The notes under the pieces: generated by a model
Told to the model about the DNA's origin: nothing
Database searches by the model: none
What the model saw: the letters and a program-made list of their open reading frames with translations, nothing else
NCBI GenBank assembly: GCA_964649825.1
Contig: CAZYQW010000100.1
Coordinates: 1-22,623, forward strand
Length of the DNA: 22,623 nucleotides
Source of the DNA: CAZYQW01 sp964649825
GTDB lineage: Bacteria; Planctomycetota; B15-G4; JADJEK01
Direction: 5' to 3'
In this document: positions 1-7,921 of the stretch, piece by piece
Layout of the letters: each line of letters opens with the position of its first letter
How positions within the stretch are numbered: the stretch's first letter is position 1
Made by a program: the position numbers and the translations under genes

Positions 1-2077
1 TCTTCGCTGCGTTCAATGCTTGCGGTATTTGCAGGGAGCGATTTGCGATGTCCGCGGCGATGCGCTGGGCAACGGACGCGACGTGCGCATCATCGCCATT
101 GGCTTCGTGCGCTAGACTCGCCCAAAGATGCAGTGGATCGCTGGCATCGTTCTTGGCGACCGTCAAGTGCTCAACCCATGCCGCGAGAGTATCCGCATCA
201 AGCCCATGTTTCGCCGCGATCGCCGCGATGTGCTCACGTGGCACGGCGAGCGCCGGGCGCGACGCCTCGCCCGTCGCTGGCTTGTTGTCGGTAAAAACGA
301 TGTGATCGAGATTGATGTGCCCCCAGCCGCCAGAGTGAGCGTCGATGATTTCCAAGTGGGCGTCTTTGCCGGCGAGGCCGGCGACGTCCCAAAAGGCCGG
401 ATCGAGGCGTTCGTTGTCTTTGCCGGTGATCGTCCGCGCCGCCTTGCCGTCGACGACGAGATTCATGCACGTCTGCCCCGCGTGAGCACCGCCACCGACG
501 AGCATCGTGATGTATCGCCGCTCGATCTTGAACCGCCGCGACGTCGCCTTGCCTTGCACGCCATCGTTGCCGGGATAGGTGTTGACGTAAAATTTTCCCT
601 GCCAGCCGCTGACTGTTTGCTGCCGCGGCTGGGTGCCAGCCGCCGGCTTGTCGGCAAACGCCTCGCCTTCGACTTTCCAGCCGTCGTAACTTCCCGATTC
701 GAAGTCGGCGAAGATGGTGTCGGATCGAGGCTTCGGCGCCGGCGACTCGCCCTTTGCCGGCGCGACGATCGCTTCGCGGGCGGCCAGCAAATAGGCATCG
801 AGCTTGTCGAGCACTGGGCGCTGCACGGCCAGATTCAACCGCGCGATCTCTTTGCCCGACTTCGCACGCAGCGCGTGCAACTGCTCGGCGATGCGGCGAT
901 TGTAATCGAGCGTTTCAAACCGCGCCAGGCGATAGTCGCTGCTCTGCACAAACCCCGCGAGGGCGTAGTAGTCGGCCTGGCTGATCGCGTCGAACTTGTG
1001 GTCGTGGCAGCGGGCGCAGGCGACGGTCAACCCCAGGAACGACTTCGACAGCACGTCGATCTGGTTCGCGATCCGGTCGAGCTCGTCCTTGCGCGGGTCG
1101 ACCGGCGAGTGGACCTCCTCGCCGAGGAGCCACCAACCGGTGCCGAGGATCGATTCGTTGAAGCCGCGCTCGGGGTGGAGGCGCGGCTCCTCGAGGAGGT
1201 CGCCGGCGACGTGCTCGACCACGAAGTCGTCGTACGGCACGTCCGCGTTGAAGGCGCGCACGACGTAGTCCCGATACTGCCACGCGTTCGGGACGATGAA
1301 GTCGTACTCGTGCCCGCGAGTCTCCGCGTACCGCACGAGGTCGAGCCAGTGCCTGCCCCAGCGCTCGCCGAAGCGGGGCGACGCGAGGAGCCGGTCGACG
1401 ACGCGCGCGAGCGCGTCCTCGCCGTCGGCGCCGACGAACGACTCGATCTCGCCTTGCGTGGGCGGAAGGCCGGTGACCGTGAACGCGAGGCGGCGAAGCA
1501 ATCCGCGCCGGTCGATCGGCAACGCGGGCCGAAGGCCCGCCGCTTCCAGCCCGGCGAGCACGAATCGGTCGACCGGATCGCGCGCCCACCGCTCGTCCTC
1601 GACCGGCGGGGCCGCGACGTCCCGCGGCGGATGCCACGACCAGTGCGAGCGCCGCGCGTCGAGGTCGAACGCCGCCTCGGCGCGGGCCTCGATCGCCTCG
1701 TCGGGACCGGGCGCGCCGATCTCGACCCACCGCACGAGGTCGGCGATCGCGTCGTCGTCGAGGCGCCCCTTCGGCGGCATCGCGAGATCGGGGTCCTCGT
1801 AGCGCACCGCCTGCACCAGCCGGCTGGTGGCCGGGTCCGCCGGCACGACGGCCGGCCCGCGCTCGCCGCCCTTCAGGATCCACGCGTGGGCGTCGAGCCT
1901 CAGACCGGACTTCTGGCGCGCGGCGCCGTGGCACTTGACGCAGCTCTCCTCGAGGATCGGACGCACGCGCGTCTCGAAGAACTCGAGCCCGTCGTCCGCG
2001 GGAGCCTGGGCGAGGAGCCGGCCCGACGACAGGAACGCGACGACGAAGGCGGAGCGGATCGAACGGGGCGCGCGCAC
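1..2077 (-). CDS. Planctomycete-type cytochrome c / DUF1549 (PSD1-family) secreted protein, C-terminus off window
   Basis: The frame runs unbroken from a GTG at 2077 to the left edge (692 codons visible). The N-terminus is a plausible Sec signal (basic residues, then AFVVAFLSSGRLLAQA). A CVKCHG heme motif follows at residues 46-51 (PSCyt1-type). The DUF1549 region spans about 125-360, with typical stretches such as RFGERWGRHWLDLVRYAET, and a second CXXCH (CARCH, 354-358). After that comes an insert containing FESGSYDGW and later GGWGHINLDHI, seen between DUF1549 and DUF1553 in many planctomycete proteins. The DUF1553 half should lie beyond base 1. Family role is unproven; such proteins are thought to be extracytoplasmic hemoproteins, often near secreted hydrolases. 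No clear Shine-Dalgarno is seen; a TACGAT box lies 6 nt before the GTG. Codon use changes markedly left of about base 960: more A/T-ending codons, although the frame stays open. The family call is firm, the exact start less so. Confidence 0.9.
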   Translation of the reverse strand, partial: MRAPRSIRSAFVVAFLSSGRLLAQAPADDGLEFFETRVRPILEESCVKCHGAARQKSGLRLDAHAWILKGGERGPAVVPADPATSRLVQAVRYEDPDLAMPPKGRLDDDAIADLVRWVEIGAPGPDEAIEARAEAAFDLDARRSHWSWHPPRDVAAPPVEDERWARDPVDRFVLAGLEAAGLRPALPIDRRGLLRRLAFTVTGLPPTQGEIESFVGADGEDALARVVDRLLASPRFGERWGRHWLDLVRYAETRGHEYDFIVPNAWQYRDYVVRAFNADVPYDDFVVEHVAGDLLEEPRLHPERGFNESILGTGWWLLGEEVHSPVDPRKDELDRIANQIDVLSKSFLGLTVACARCHDHKFDAISQADYYALAGFVQSSDYRLARFETLDYNRRIAEQLHALRAKSGKEIARLNLAVQRPVLDKLDAYLLAAREAIVAPAKGESPAPKPRSDTIFADFESGSYDGWKVEGEAFADKPAAGTQPRQQTVSGWQGKFYVNTYPGNDGVQGKATSRRFKIERRYITMLVGGGAHAGQTCMNLVVDGKAARTITGKDNERLDPAFWDVAGLAGKDAHLEIIDAHSGGWGHINLDHIVFTDNKPATGEASRPALAVPREHIAAIAAKHGLDADTLAAWVEHLTVAKNDASDPLHLWASLAHEANGDDAHVASVAQRIAADIANRSLQIPQALNAAK

Positions 2078-2083
2078 GGCAGG

Positions 2084-2089
2084 ATCGTA
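2084..2089 (-). promoter_or_regulatory. Possible -10 box for a leaderless PSD1 transcript
   Basis: Reads TACGAT on the minus strand, followed by 6 nt and the GTG start. There is no convincing -35 and no Shine-Dalgarno. It matches the spacing seen at four other start codons in this window (thyA, the small ORF before the CHAT gene, the parvulin gene, the DUF262 gene). Confidence 0.35.
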
Positions 2090-2167
2090 CCCGGGAGCGG
2101 CGCCGGCTTGGTGAGATTCTCGAGCCGGTCGTCACGCCAACGATAGGGCGCGCCCCGCGTACTGGCC

Positions 2168-2196
2168 TTGACGATTCGCGCCGCGAACGGGATTCT
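2168..2196 (+). promoter_or_regulatory. Candidate sigma70-type promoter of the S9 peptidase gene
   Basis: TTGACG (5 of 6 to the -35 consensus) is separated by 17 nt from GATTCT, a weak -10 (3 of 6). The 2078-2248 gap lies between divergent genes, so a promoter for the rightward gene is expected here. The predicted transcript would have a leader of about 45 nt carrying a GGAAGGA ribosome site. Confidence 0.4.
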
Positions 2197-2248
2197 GTCT
2201 CGTCTCGTCCATTGCCACGAAACCCACGATGGAAGGAATGACCCACGC

Positions 2249-4297
2249 ATGATCCGAGCCAGCGCCTTCGGACGGAGCCTCGTCCTGCTCCTGATCCTCG
2301 CCCCCGCCAGCGAGGCGGCGGACGTCATGACGCCGAGTCACGTCGCGAAGCTGAAGGGCGTCACCAGCGCCGCGATCTCCCCCGACGGCCAGCACGTCGC
2401 GTACGTCCTCTCCGTCCCGCGCATCCCCAACGAGGGTGACAACGGGGCCGCGTGGGCCGAGCTGCACGTGGTCGACCGCCAAGGAAGCACGCGGTCGTTC
2501 GTGAGCGGCGAGGTGAACGTCGGCTCCGTGGCGTGGACGCCGGACGGCCGCGGGATCTCGTACCTCGCCAAACGCGGCGAGGACAAGAACCGCTCGCTCT
2601 ACGTGATCGCGGTCGACGGCGGCGAGTCGCGCCGCGTGCTCGAGCACGAGACCGCGATCTCCGACTACTCGTGGAATCCCGACGGGACGCGCGTTGCCTT
2701 CCTCGCCCCGGACAAGAAGGACGCCGACGAGGAGAAGCTCGAGAAGAAGGGCTTCGACGCCGAGGTGTACGAGGAGGAGCTGACGTACACGCGGGTCTGG
2801 ATCGCCGAGCCCGGCAACCCCGACTGGAAGCCGCGCCAGCTCGAGCTCGATGGCAACGCGTCGGAGATGCACTGGAGTCCCGCGGGCGACGTGCTCGCCG
2901 TCGCGCTCGCGCCTACGCCGCTCGTCGACGACGGCTACATGTTCCGGCGCCTCCACGTCGTCGAGGTCGCGACCGGCAAGGTGCGCGGGCGATTCGATCA
3001 CGAAGGGAAGATGGGCGACGTCCGCTTCAGCCCCGACGGCCGCCGCGTCGCGATGATCGGCGCCGCCGACGTCAACGATCCGTCGGAAGGCCGCCTCTAC
3101 GTCGGCGCGAGCGAAGGCGGTCGCCTCGACAACGTCCGGCCGAACTTCCTGGGCCACGTGACCTCGATCGCGTGGAAGAACGCCGACACGATCGTCTACG
3201 TCGCCGACGAAGGCACGTCGACGTCGCTGAACGAGATCGGCGCCGACGGCAAGAACGAGAAGACGGTCATCCCCGCCGGACGCGTCCTGCTCGCCGGGTT
3301 GACGCTGTCGAAGGACGGCGGCTCCGGCGCCGCGGTCTCGGAGAGCCCGAAGCATCCGCGCGAGGTGTACGCGATGGATTACGGGGCGCGGTTCGCCCGG
3401 CGTTTGACCACGAGCAACGCGTGGCTGGCCGACGTGCGGATGGCGAAGCAGGAGGTCGTGAAGCACAACGCGCGCGACGGGCTCGAGCTGGAAGGCATCC
3501 TGATCCGCCCGCTCGACGAGGAGCCGGGCAAGCGGTACCCGCTGATCCTGTCCGTCCACGGCGGACCCGAGGCACACGTCAGCAACGGCTGGGTGACGAG
3601 CTACTCCAACCCCGGCCAGGTCGGCGCGGCGCGCGGGTTCGCGGTCTTCTATCCGAACTACCGCGGCAGCACGGGGCGCGGCGTCGAGTTCTCGAAGATG
3701 GGCCAGGCCGACTACGCCGGCAAAGAGTTCGACGACCTGATCGACGCGGTGGATCACCTCATCGAGGCGGGTCTCGTCGACAAGGATCGCGTCGGGATCA
3801 CCGGCGGCTCCTACGGCGGCTTCGCGACGGCCTGGTGCTCGACCAAGCACACCGAGCGCTTCGCGGCCGGCGTGATGTTCGTCGGAATCAGCGACCACGT
3901 CTCGAAGTCGGGCAGCACCGACATCCCGAACGAGATGTTCCTCGTCCACTCGCGCAAGCGCCTGTGGGACGACTGGAGCTTCTTCCTCGAACGAAGCCCG
4001 ATCTACTACGTCGAGCAGGCTCGCACCCCGCTGCTCATCATGCACGGCAAGGACGACCCGCGCGTCCATCCTTCGCAGTCGCTCGAGCTGTACCGCCAGC
4101 TCAAGGTGCTCGGGCGAACGCCGGTTCGGCTCGTCTACTACCCGGGCGAGGGCCACGGCAACCGCAAGGCGGCGGCGCGGTACGACTACAGCCTCCGCAT
4201 GCTGCAGTGGTTCGAGCACTACCTGAAGGGCGACGGCGGCGCGCCGCCTCCCTACGAGCTCGAGTACGGGTTCGACAAGGAGAAGGCCGAGGGCTGA
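2249..4297 (+). CDS. Secreted S9-family (prolyl oligopeptidase-type) serine peptidase
   Basis: This 682-residue protein begins with a clear signal peptide (MIRASAFGRSLVLLLILA, likely cleavage after SEA). Residues about 35-400 form a TolB/WD40-like beta-propeller with repeated SPDG and TPDG blades. The rest is an alpha/beta hydrolase domain. The catalytic triad is visible: Ser521 in GGSYGG, Asp603 in HGKDDPRV and His636 in GEGHGN. Spacing and motifs fit the acylaminoacyl-peptidase/dipeptidyl-peptidase branch of S9, which removes short peptides from oligopeptides whose access is gated by the propeller. The ATG at 2249 was chosen because it precedes the signal peptide directly and has GGAAGGA about 11 nt upstream; open codons further upstream are not needed. 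It probably acts in the periplasm or outside the cell. The exact substrate preference cannot be read from sequence. Confidence 0.93.
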   Translation: MIRASAFGRSLVLLLILAPASEAADVMTPSHVAKLKGVTSAAISPDGQHVAYVLSVPRIPNEGDNGAAWAELHVVDRQGSTRSFVSGEVNVGSVAWTPDGRGISYLAKRGEDKNRSLYVIAVDGGESRRVLEHETAISDYSWNPDGTRVAFLAPDKKDADEEKLEKKGFDAEVYEEELTYTRVWIAEPGNPDWKPRQLELDGNASEMHWSPAGDVLAVALAPTPLVDDGYMFRRLHVVEVATGKVRGRFDHEGKMGDVRFSPDGRRVAMIGAADVNDPSEGRLYVGASEGGRLDNVRPNFLGHVTSIAWKNADTIVYVADEGTSTSLNEIGADGKNEKTVIPAGRVLLAGLTLSKDGGSGAAVSESPKHPREVYAMDYGARFARRLTTSNAWLADVRMAKQEVVKHNARDGLELEGILIRPLDEEPGKRYPLILSVHGGPEAHVSNGWVTSYSNPGQVGAARGFAVFYPNYRGSTGRGVEFSKMGQADYAGKEFDDLIDAVDHLIEAGLVDKDRVGITGGSYGGFATAWCSTKHTERFAAGVMFVGISDHVSKSGSTDIPNEMFLVHSRKRLWDDWSFFLERSPIYYVEQARTPLLIMHGKDDPRVHPSQSLELYRQLKVLGRTPVRLVYYPGEGHGNRKAAARYDYSLRMLQWFEHYLKGDGGAPPPYELEYGFDKEKAEG

Positions 4298-4325
4298 TCG
4301 ACCGCGGCTCGCGGCCGCGCCGATC
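4296..4325. terminator. Hairpin between convergent genes, possible bidirectional terminator
   Basis: Outer arms GATCG/CGATC and inner arms CGCGGC/GCCGCG enclose a 5-nt loop, with a small internal loop between the two stems. It starts at the S9 peptidase stop codon and lies 9 nt from the stop of the oppositely oriented gene, where a shared terminator would be expected. There is no T-tract, so intrinsic termination is unproven. Confidence 0.4.
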
Positions 4326-4334
4326 GGCGCGGCG

Positions 4335-5708
4335 TCATCGCGGCAGCGTGAACGACAGTCCGCGAGCGCCGCGCGTGATCGGCCGCGGCTCGGCGTCGAG
4401 CAGGCCGTGCCGGCGGGCCATGACGAACAGCGCGTCGACGTCGGTGCAGCCTCTCACGATGAAGGTGCCATCGGCGCGGGTCTTGGTGCGGAAGCGCTGG
4501 GTCAGCCAGCGACCCGGTTCGGTCGGATGAGGCACCGACGTCCGACCCAGCGCATCCCGGCGCGGGAGGCTGTCCCCCGCGTCCTCGTAGACGGTCACGA
4601 CCGCCTTCGGGATCGCGCGGCCGTCCTCCGACAACACCTGCCCCGCGGCGATGATCGCAAGCGCCTCGAGCTGCACGGTCTCCATTCGCACTCGGCCCGG
4701 CCGCAGCAGGCTCGTGACGTCGACGCGCGCGGACTCCACCGGACCGGCGCGGCTCGAGGTGTCGTGCGGATCGGCCCGCGCGAACGAGAGTTCGAAGCTC
4801 CCGGCGAAACGGCAGGCGCGATCGAGCCGAACCTCGACGTCGCCGTTCTCGTCCGTCGCGTGCGCGGCGCCGGGCATTCCGACGCGCGAAGGGACGATGC
4901 TCTTCCCGTCGACGAGCTGATCGATGAAGACCACGGCGCGGTCGAGCGGCTCGCCATCGGCGGCCAGCAGCTTCACCCAGAACGTCGTGTTCGGATCTCT
5001 GAAGTGGAGCCGGTAACGGACCTCCGCCCCGGCCGCGGGCGGCGACGGACCGATCGACTCGGCCGGCTGCCACCGCCCGTCGGTCGCCTGGGCGTAGAGC
5101 ATCAGCTCGATCGCGGTCTCGACGTGGTCGAAGAAGGCGACGCCGTCCGACCCGGTGATCCGCTCGTCGAGCGCCCGCCAATCATCGCCGTCGTCGCGCC
5201 GACCGAGGAGCCTCACGGAAACGGCGTCGATCGGACGACCCCTCCGGTCCTCCACGGCGGCGCGGACCGATCCGGTGCTCGGCGCCGAGAGCACCAGGAG
5301 CCGATCACGGAGCTGCCGCGGATCGAGGCGCACCGCCGCGACGTCGAGGGTGGCGATCATCACTTCGACGATCAGCTCGCGCTCCCTCGCGAGATCCGAC
5401 CAGACCGCCGTGTCGCGCGCGTACGCGGGCCCGGCCACGCGGATGGTGCCATCCACCTCCGTCGAACCCGCGAAGAGGACGAGGTCCGCGTCGTCCTCAG
5501 ACCGCAGGAGCAGCCGGACGCGAAGACCGCCCTGCGGTCGCCCGTCCGCGTCGACGACCCGGAAGAACAGGTCCGACGGCCCCGCCGCCGCGACATCGCC
5601 GAAGACCCCGAGGACGCCGAAGATGCCGAGCCACCACCCGAGGACGCACAAGAGGCCCGCTCGCGCGCCCCGCGGCCATTCGAGGGCATTCCGATTCGAT
5701 GGAGTCAC
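4335..5708 (-). CDS. Secreted or membrane-anchored protein with carboxypeptidase-regulatory-like (Ig-fold) repeats
   Basis: 457 residues from a GTG start preceded by GGAGGA with a 9-nt spacer, a strong ribosome site. The N-terminus has a hydrophobic signal or anchor (LLCVLGWWLGIFGVLGVFG, ending VAAAG). The remainder reads as about four beta-sandwich modules at roughly 45-110, 143-215, 245-315 and 345-450. Each starts like FRVVDADGRPQGGLRVRLL or GQVLSEDGRAIPKAVVTVY and ends in a DGT or DGV turn. This 'domain, modifier, value' pattern is typical of CarboxypepD_reg-like and Cna-B-like folds. No catalytic motif is visible, so a structural, adhesive or sensing role outside the cytoplasm is likely. 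It converges with the S9 peptidase gene and diverges from thyA. Family assignment rests on the repeat pattern; the specific function is unknown. Confidence 0.8.
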   Translation of the reverse strand: MTPSNRNALEWPRGARAGLLCVLGWWLGIFGVLGVFGDVAAAGPSDLFFRVVDADGRPQGGLRVRLLLRSEDDADLVLFAGSTEVDGTIRVAGPAYARDTAVWSDLARERELIVEVMIATLDVAAVRLDPRQLRDRLLVLSAPSTGSVRAAVEDRRGRPIDAVSVRLLGRRDDGDDWRALDERITGSDGVAFFDHVETAIELMLYAQATDGRWQPAESIGPSPPAAGAEVRYRLHFRDPNTTFWVKLLAADGEPLDRAVVFIDQLVDGKSIVPSRVGMPGAAHATDENGDVEVRLDRACRFAGSFELSFARADPHDTSSRAGPVESARVDVTSLLRPGRVRMETVQLEALAIIAAGQVLSEDGRAIPKAVVTVYEDAGDSLPRRDALGRTSVPHPTEPGRWLTQRFRTKTRADGTFIVRGCTDVDALFVMARRHGLLDAEPRPITRGARGLSFTLPR

Positions 5709-5844
5709 CGGTCGACGTCCTCCGCCCAGATCACCGGCCTCATGGACGCCACGGACCGGTCGTTCTTGCCCAGGATTCCAAGAAACTGGCGCCCGCGGGT
5801 TCCGGCCCCCGCGCGCCGCCCCGGGCCCGCCCTCGGGTCATCCA

Positions 5845-5861
5845 TCGTGACATCGATCACA
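5845..5861. promoter_or_regulatory. CRP/FNR-like palindrome in the divergent intergenic region
   Basis: Half-sites CGTGA and TCACA are separated by six bases (CATCGA), close to the CRP consensus TGTGA-N6-TCACA. It lies in the 268-nt gap between the divergent repeat-protein gene (starts 5708) and thyA (starts 5977), 115-140 nt from each start. The rest of the gap shows no gene; apart from the TAAGAT box before thyA I see no other clear signal. A chance match is possible. Confidence 0.3.
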
Positions 5862-5964
5862 AGCATCTATGAATACGGTTTTTGTGGAGATCCGCGCCGA
5901 ATCCTGGGCGGGGGCGACGTCGCCTTTGTCTTTCGAGGGTCGTGAGGCGATCCAGGCCGGCGAC

Positions 5965-5970
5965 TAAGAT
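5965..5970 (+). promoter_or_regulatory. Possible -10 box for a leaderless thyA transcript
   Basis: TAAGAT followed by 6 nt and the thyA ATG. No good Shine-Dalgarno precedes thyA and no convincing -35 was found at 16-18 nt spacing. The arrangement matches other starts in this window. Confidence 0.35.
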
Positions 5971-5976
5971 GCCGGG

Positions 5977-6771
5977 ATGAAGACCTACCTGGATCTGCTG
6001 CGGTACATCCTCGCGCGCGGAACCCGCAAGCAGGACCGCACCGGCACCGGCACGATCAGCGTGTTCGGGTATCAGCTTCGGTTCGACCTGCGCGACTCGT
6101 TCCCCCTGGTGACGACCAAGCGGGTGCACTTGAGGTCGATCATCCACGAGCTCCTCTGGTTCCTGCGCGGCGACACGAACATCCGCTACCTGAAGGAGAA
6201 CGGCGTCACGATCTGGGACGAATGGGCCGACGAGGCCGGGGAGCTCGGCCCGATCTACGGCCGGCAGTGGCGGGCGTGGGCCGCGGCCGACGGTCGCGTC
6301 ATCGATCAGGTCACGGACGTGGTCCAGCAGATCCGAACGAACCCCGACTCGCGGCGGCTCGTGGTCAGCGCGTGGAACGTAGGGGAGATCGACAAGATGG
6401 CACTGCCGCCGTGCCACACGTTGTTCCAGTTCTACGTGGTCGACGGGCGGCTCTCCTGCCAGCTCTACATGCGCAGCGCCGACGTCTTCCTCGGCGTGCC
6501 GTTCAACGTCGCTTCGTACTCGCTCCTCGTCCTGATGATCGCGCAGGTGACCGGCCTCGAGCCGGACGAGTTCGTGCTCACGTTCGGCGACGCCCACGTC
6601 TACTTGAACCACCTCGAGCCGGTCGAGCTCCAGCTCGCCCGCGATCCGTTTCCGCCGCCGCGCATGAGGCTGAACCCCGACGTGCGATCGCTCTTCGAGT
6701 TCACGTTCGAGGACTTCGACCTCCAGGGCTACCAGTGCCACCCGGCGATCAAAGCGCCGGTGGCGGTTTGA
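5977..6771 (+). CDS. thyA: Thymidylate synthase (ThyA)
   Basis: 264 residues, the same length as the short enterobacterial ThyA form. It converts dUMP and 5,10-methylene-tetrahydrofolate to dTMP and dihydrofolate in the cytoplasm. Family motifs are all present: the N-terminal DRTGTGTISVFGYQLRFDL, LRSIIHELLWFLRGDTNI, the active-site cysteine Cys146 in ALPPCHTLFQFYV, RSADVFLGVPFN, and the C-terminal PAIKAPVAV, which is the usual ThyA ending. Length and motif positions support the ATG at 5977; another ATG 8 nt upstream is out of frame. folA follows 24 nt after the stop, and its product recycles the dihydrofolate made here, so the two genes are probably cotranscribed. Confidence 0.98.
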   Translation: MKTYLDLLRYILARGTRKQDRTGTGTISVFGYQLRFDLRDSFPLVTTKRVHLRSIIHELLWFLRGDTNIRYLKENGVTIWDEWADEAGELGPIYGRQWRAWAAADGRVIDQVTDVVQQIRTNPDSRRLVVSAWNVGEIDKMALPPCHTLFQFYVVDGRLSCQLYMRSADVFLGVPFNVASYSLLVLMIAQVTGLEPDEFVLTFGDAHVYLNHLEPVELQLARDPFPPPRMRLNPDVRSLFEFTFEDFDLQGYQCHPAIKAPVAV

Positions 6772-6795
6772 TCTCGGAGCCGGAGCGAGATTCCC

Positions 6796-7278
6796 ATGAT
6801 CATCTCGATCGTCGCGGCCGTCGGCGAGCACGGCGTCATCGGCAACGAGGACCGCCTCCCGTGGCATCTGCCGGCCGACCTCGCGTACTTCAAGCAACTC
6901 ACGATGGGCAGCCCGATCGTGATGGGACGGAAGACGCACGAGTCGATCGGCCGTCCGCTGCCCGGCCGGTTGAACATCGTCGTGACTCGCGACGAGGAGT
7001 ACCACGCCGCGGGATGCGCGACGGCTCGATCGTTCGACGAAGCGCTCGCCTTCGCGGGCGACGCCGCGGAGGTGTTCATCATCGGCGGCGCGGAACTCTT
7101 CGCCGAGGCGCTGCCGCGCGCCGACCGCATCTACCTGACGCGGGTCCACGCCGAGTTCGAGGGGGACGTGTTCTTCCCCGCGTTCGACGAGTCCGAGTGG
7201 AAGGAGGTCGCGCGGGAGGACCACGACGCCGACGAAGAGAACGCGTCTTCCTACTCGTTCTGCCGGCTGGAGCGTTGA
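6796..7278 (+). CDS. folA: Dihydrofolate reductase
   Basis: 160 residues, normal for bacterial DHFR. It reduces dihydrofolate to tetrahydrofolate with NADPH, completing the cycle opened by ThyA directly upstream. Visible motifs: N-terminal MIISIVAAVGEHGVIGNED; LPWHLPADL, with Asp28 as the substrate-protonating acid; the NADPH-binding MGRKTHESIGRPLPGR; and IIGGAELF. The start ATG has a GGAG about 11 nt upstream. The stop codon is separated by one nucleotide from the GTG of the next gene, so translational coupling is likely. This is the chromosomal trimethoprim-target type; nothing suggests a plasmid-borne resistant variant. Confidence 0.98.
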   Translation: MIISIVAAVGEHGVIGNEDRLPWHLPADLAYFKQLTMGSPIVMGRKTHESIGRPLPGRLNIVVTRDEEYHAAGCATARSFDEALAFAGDAAEVFIIGGAELFAEALPRADRIYLTRVHAEFEGDVFFPAFDESEWKEVAREDHDADEENASSYSFCRLER

Positions 7279-7279
7279 T

Positions 7280-7879
7280 GTGGCGGACGTCCTCGTCACC
7301 GGATTCGAACCGTTTGCCGGTGTCACGGACAACCCATCGAAACACGTCGCGAACGCTCTGGCCGGCGACGGCGTCCGCGTCGAGATCCTCCCCGTCGGCT
7401 ACCACGCGGCTGAGGAGGCGCTGACCCGCCTTCTCCCCGGCGACTTCGCGGCGGTCCTCCTCCTCGGGCTCGCGGCGCGGCGCAACTGCATCAGCCTGGA
7501 GCGGGTCGCGAGCAACTTCCGCGAGCCGCGCCGCCCCGACGATTCGGGCTTCGCCCCCGTCAGCGCGCCGATCGTCCACGCGGGCCCCGCCGCGTACTTC
7601 TCGACCCTCCCGATCGACCGTCTCCATCGGTCGCTCTCGGCGCACGGCTTCGTGAACCGGATCTCGCTCTCGGCCGGCGTCTACCTCTGCAACGCCGCCT
7701 TCTATCTCGCCCGCCACCGGATCGGCAACCGCCCCATCCCGTGCGGCTTCATCCACCTGCCACCCACGCCGGACCTCGGCCTCGACCTGAAGGGCATCGC
7801 CCTCGATCACCAGATCGAGGCGATGCGCGTGGTGCTGCACGAGCTGCGAAGCCACGGGGACGGCGACGAAGCGACGTGA
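7280..7879 (+). CDS. pcp: Pyroglutamyl-peptidase I (C15 cysteine peptidase)
   Basis: 199 residues from a GTG one nucleotide after the folA stop. The family opening VLVTGFEPFAGVTDNPS is present. The catalytic triad of C15 peptidases can be placed as Glu74 (in SLERVASN), Cys137 (in SAGVYLCNAAFY) and His159 (in GFIHLP). The enzyme removes N-terminal pyroglutamate from peptides in the cytoplasm. Length is slightly below the usual 210-215 residues but no motif is missing. It is the third gene of the thyA-folA unit. I see no metabolic link to folate synthesis, so the grouping may simply be shared transcription. Confidence 0.93.
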   Translation: MADVLVTGFEPFAGVTDNPSKHVANALAGDGVRVEILPVGYHAAEEALTRLLPGDFAAVLLLGLAARRNCISLERVASNFREPRRPDDSGFAPVSAPIVHAGPAAYFSTLPIDRLHRSLSAHGFVNRISLSAGVYLCNAAFYLARHRIGNRPIPCGFIHLPPTPDLGLDLKGIALDHQIEAMRVVLHELRSHGDGDEAT

Positions 7880-7894
7880 GTGAAGGGGCGAGGC

Positions 7895-7914
7895 GGCCGC
7901 CGCGCGCGGCGGCC
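7895..7914. terminator. Perfect 20-nt GC palindrome between convergent genes, probable bidirectional terminator or stall hairpin
   Basis: The 20 bases equal their own reverse complement (arms GGCCGCCG and CGGCGGCC around CGCG) and can fold into an 8-bp all-GC stem with a 4-nt loop. They sit in the 42-nt gap between the stops of pcp and the radical SAM gene. No T-tract follows on either strand, so the termination mechanism is inferred from position and stability only. Confidence 0.5.
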
Positions 7915-7921
7915 CGCAAAG

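Noticed and set aside
128..2146. Long plus-strand open frame opposite the PSD1 gene
   Set aside because: Its translation is low-complexity Arg/Val/Glu sequence, while the minus frame carries two CXXCH motifs and DUF1549 blocks.
2132..4219. Long minus-strand open frame opposite the S9 peptidase
   Set aside because: The plus strand has a signal peptide, propeller blades and an intact Ser-Asp-His triad. The antisense product has no recognisable domain.
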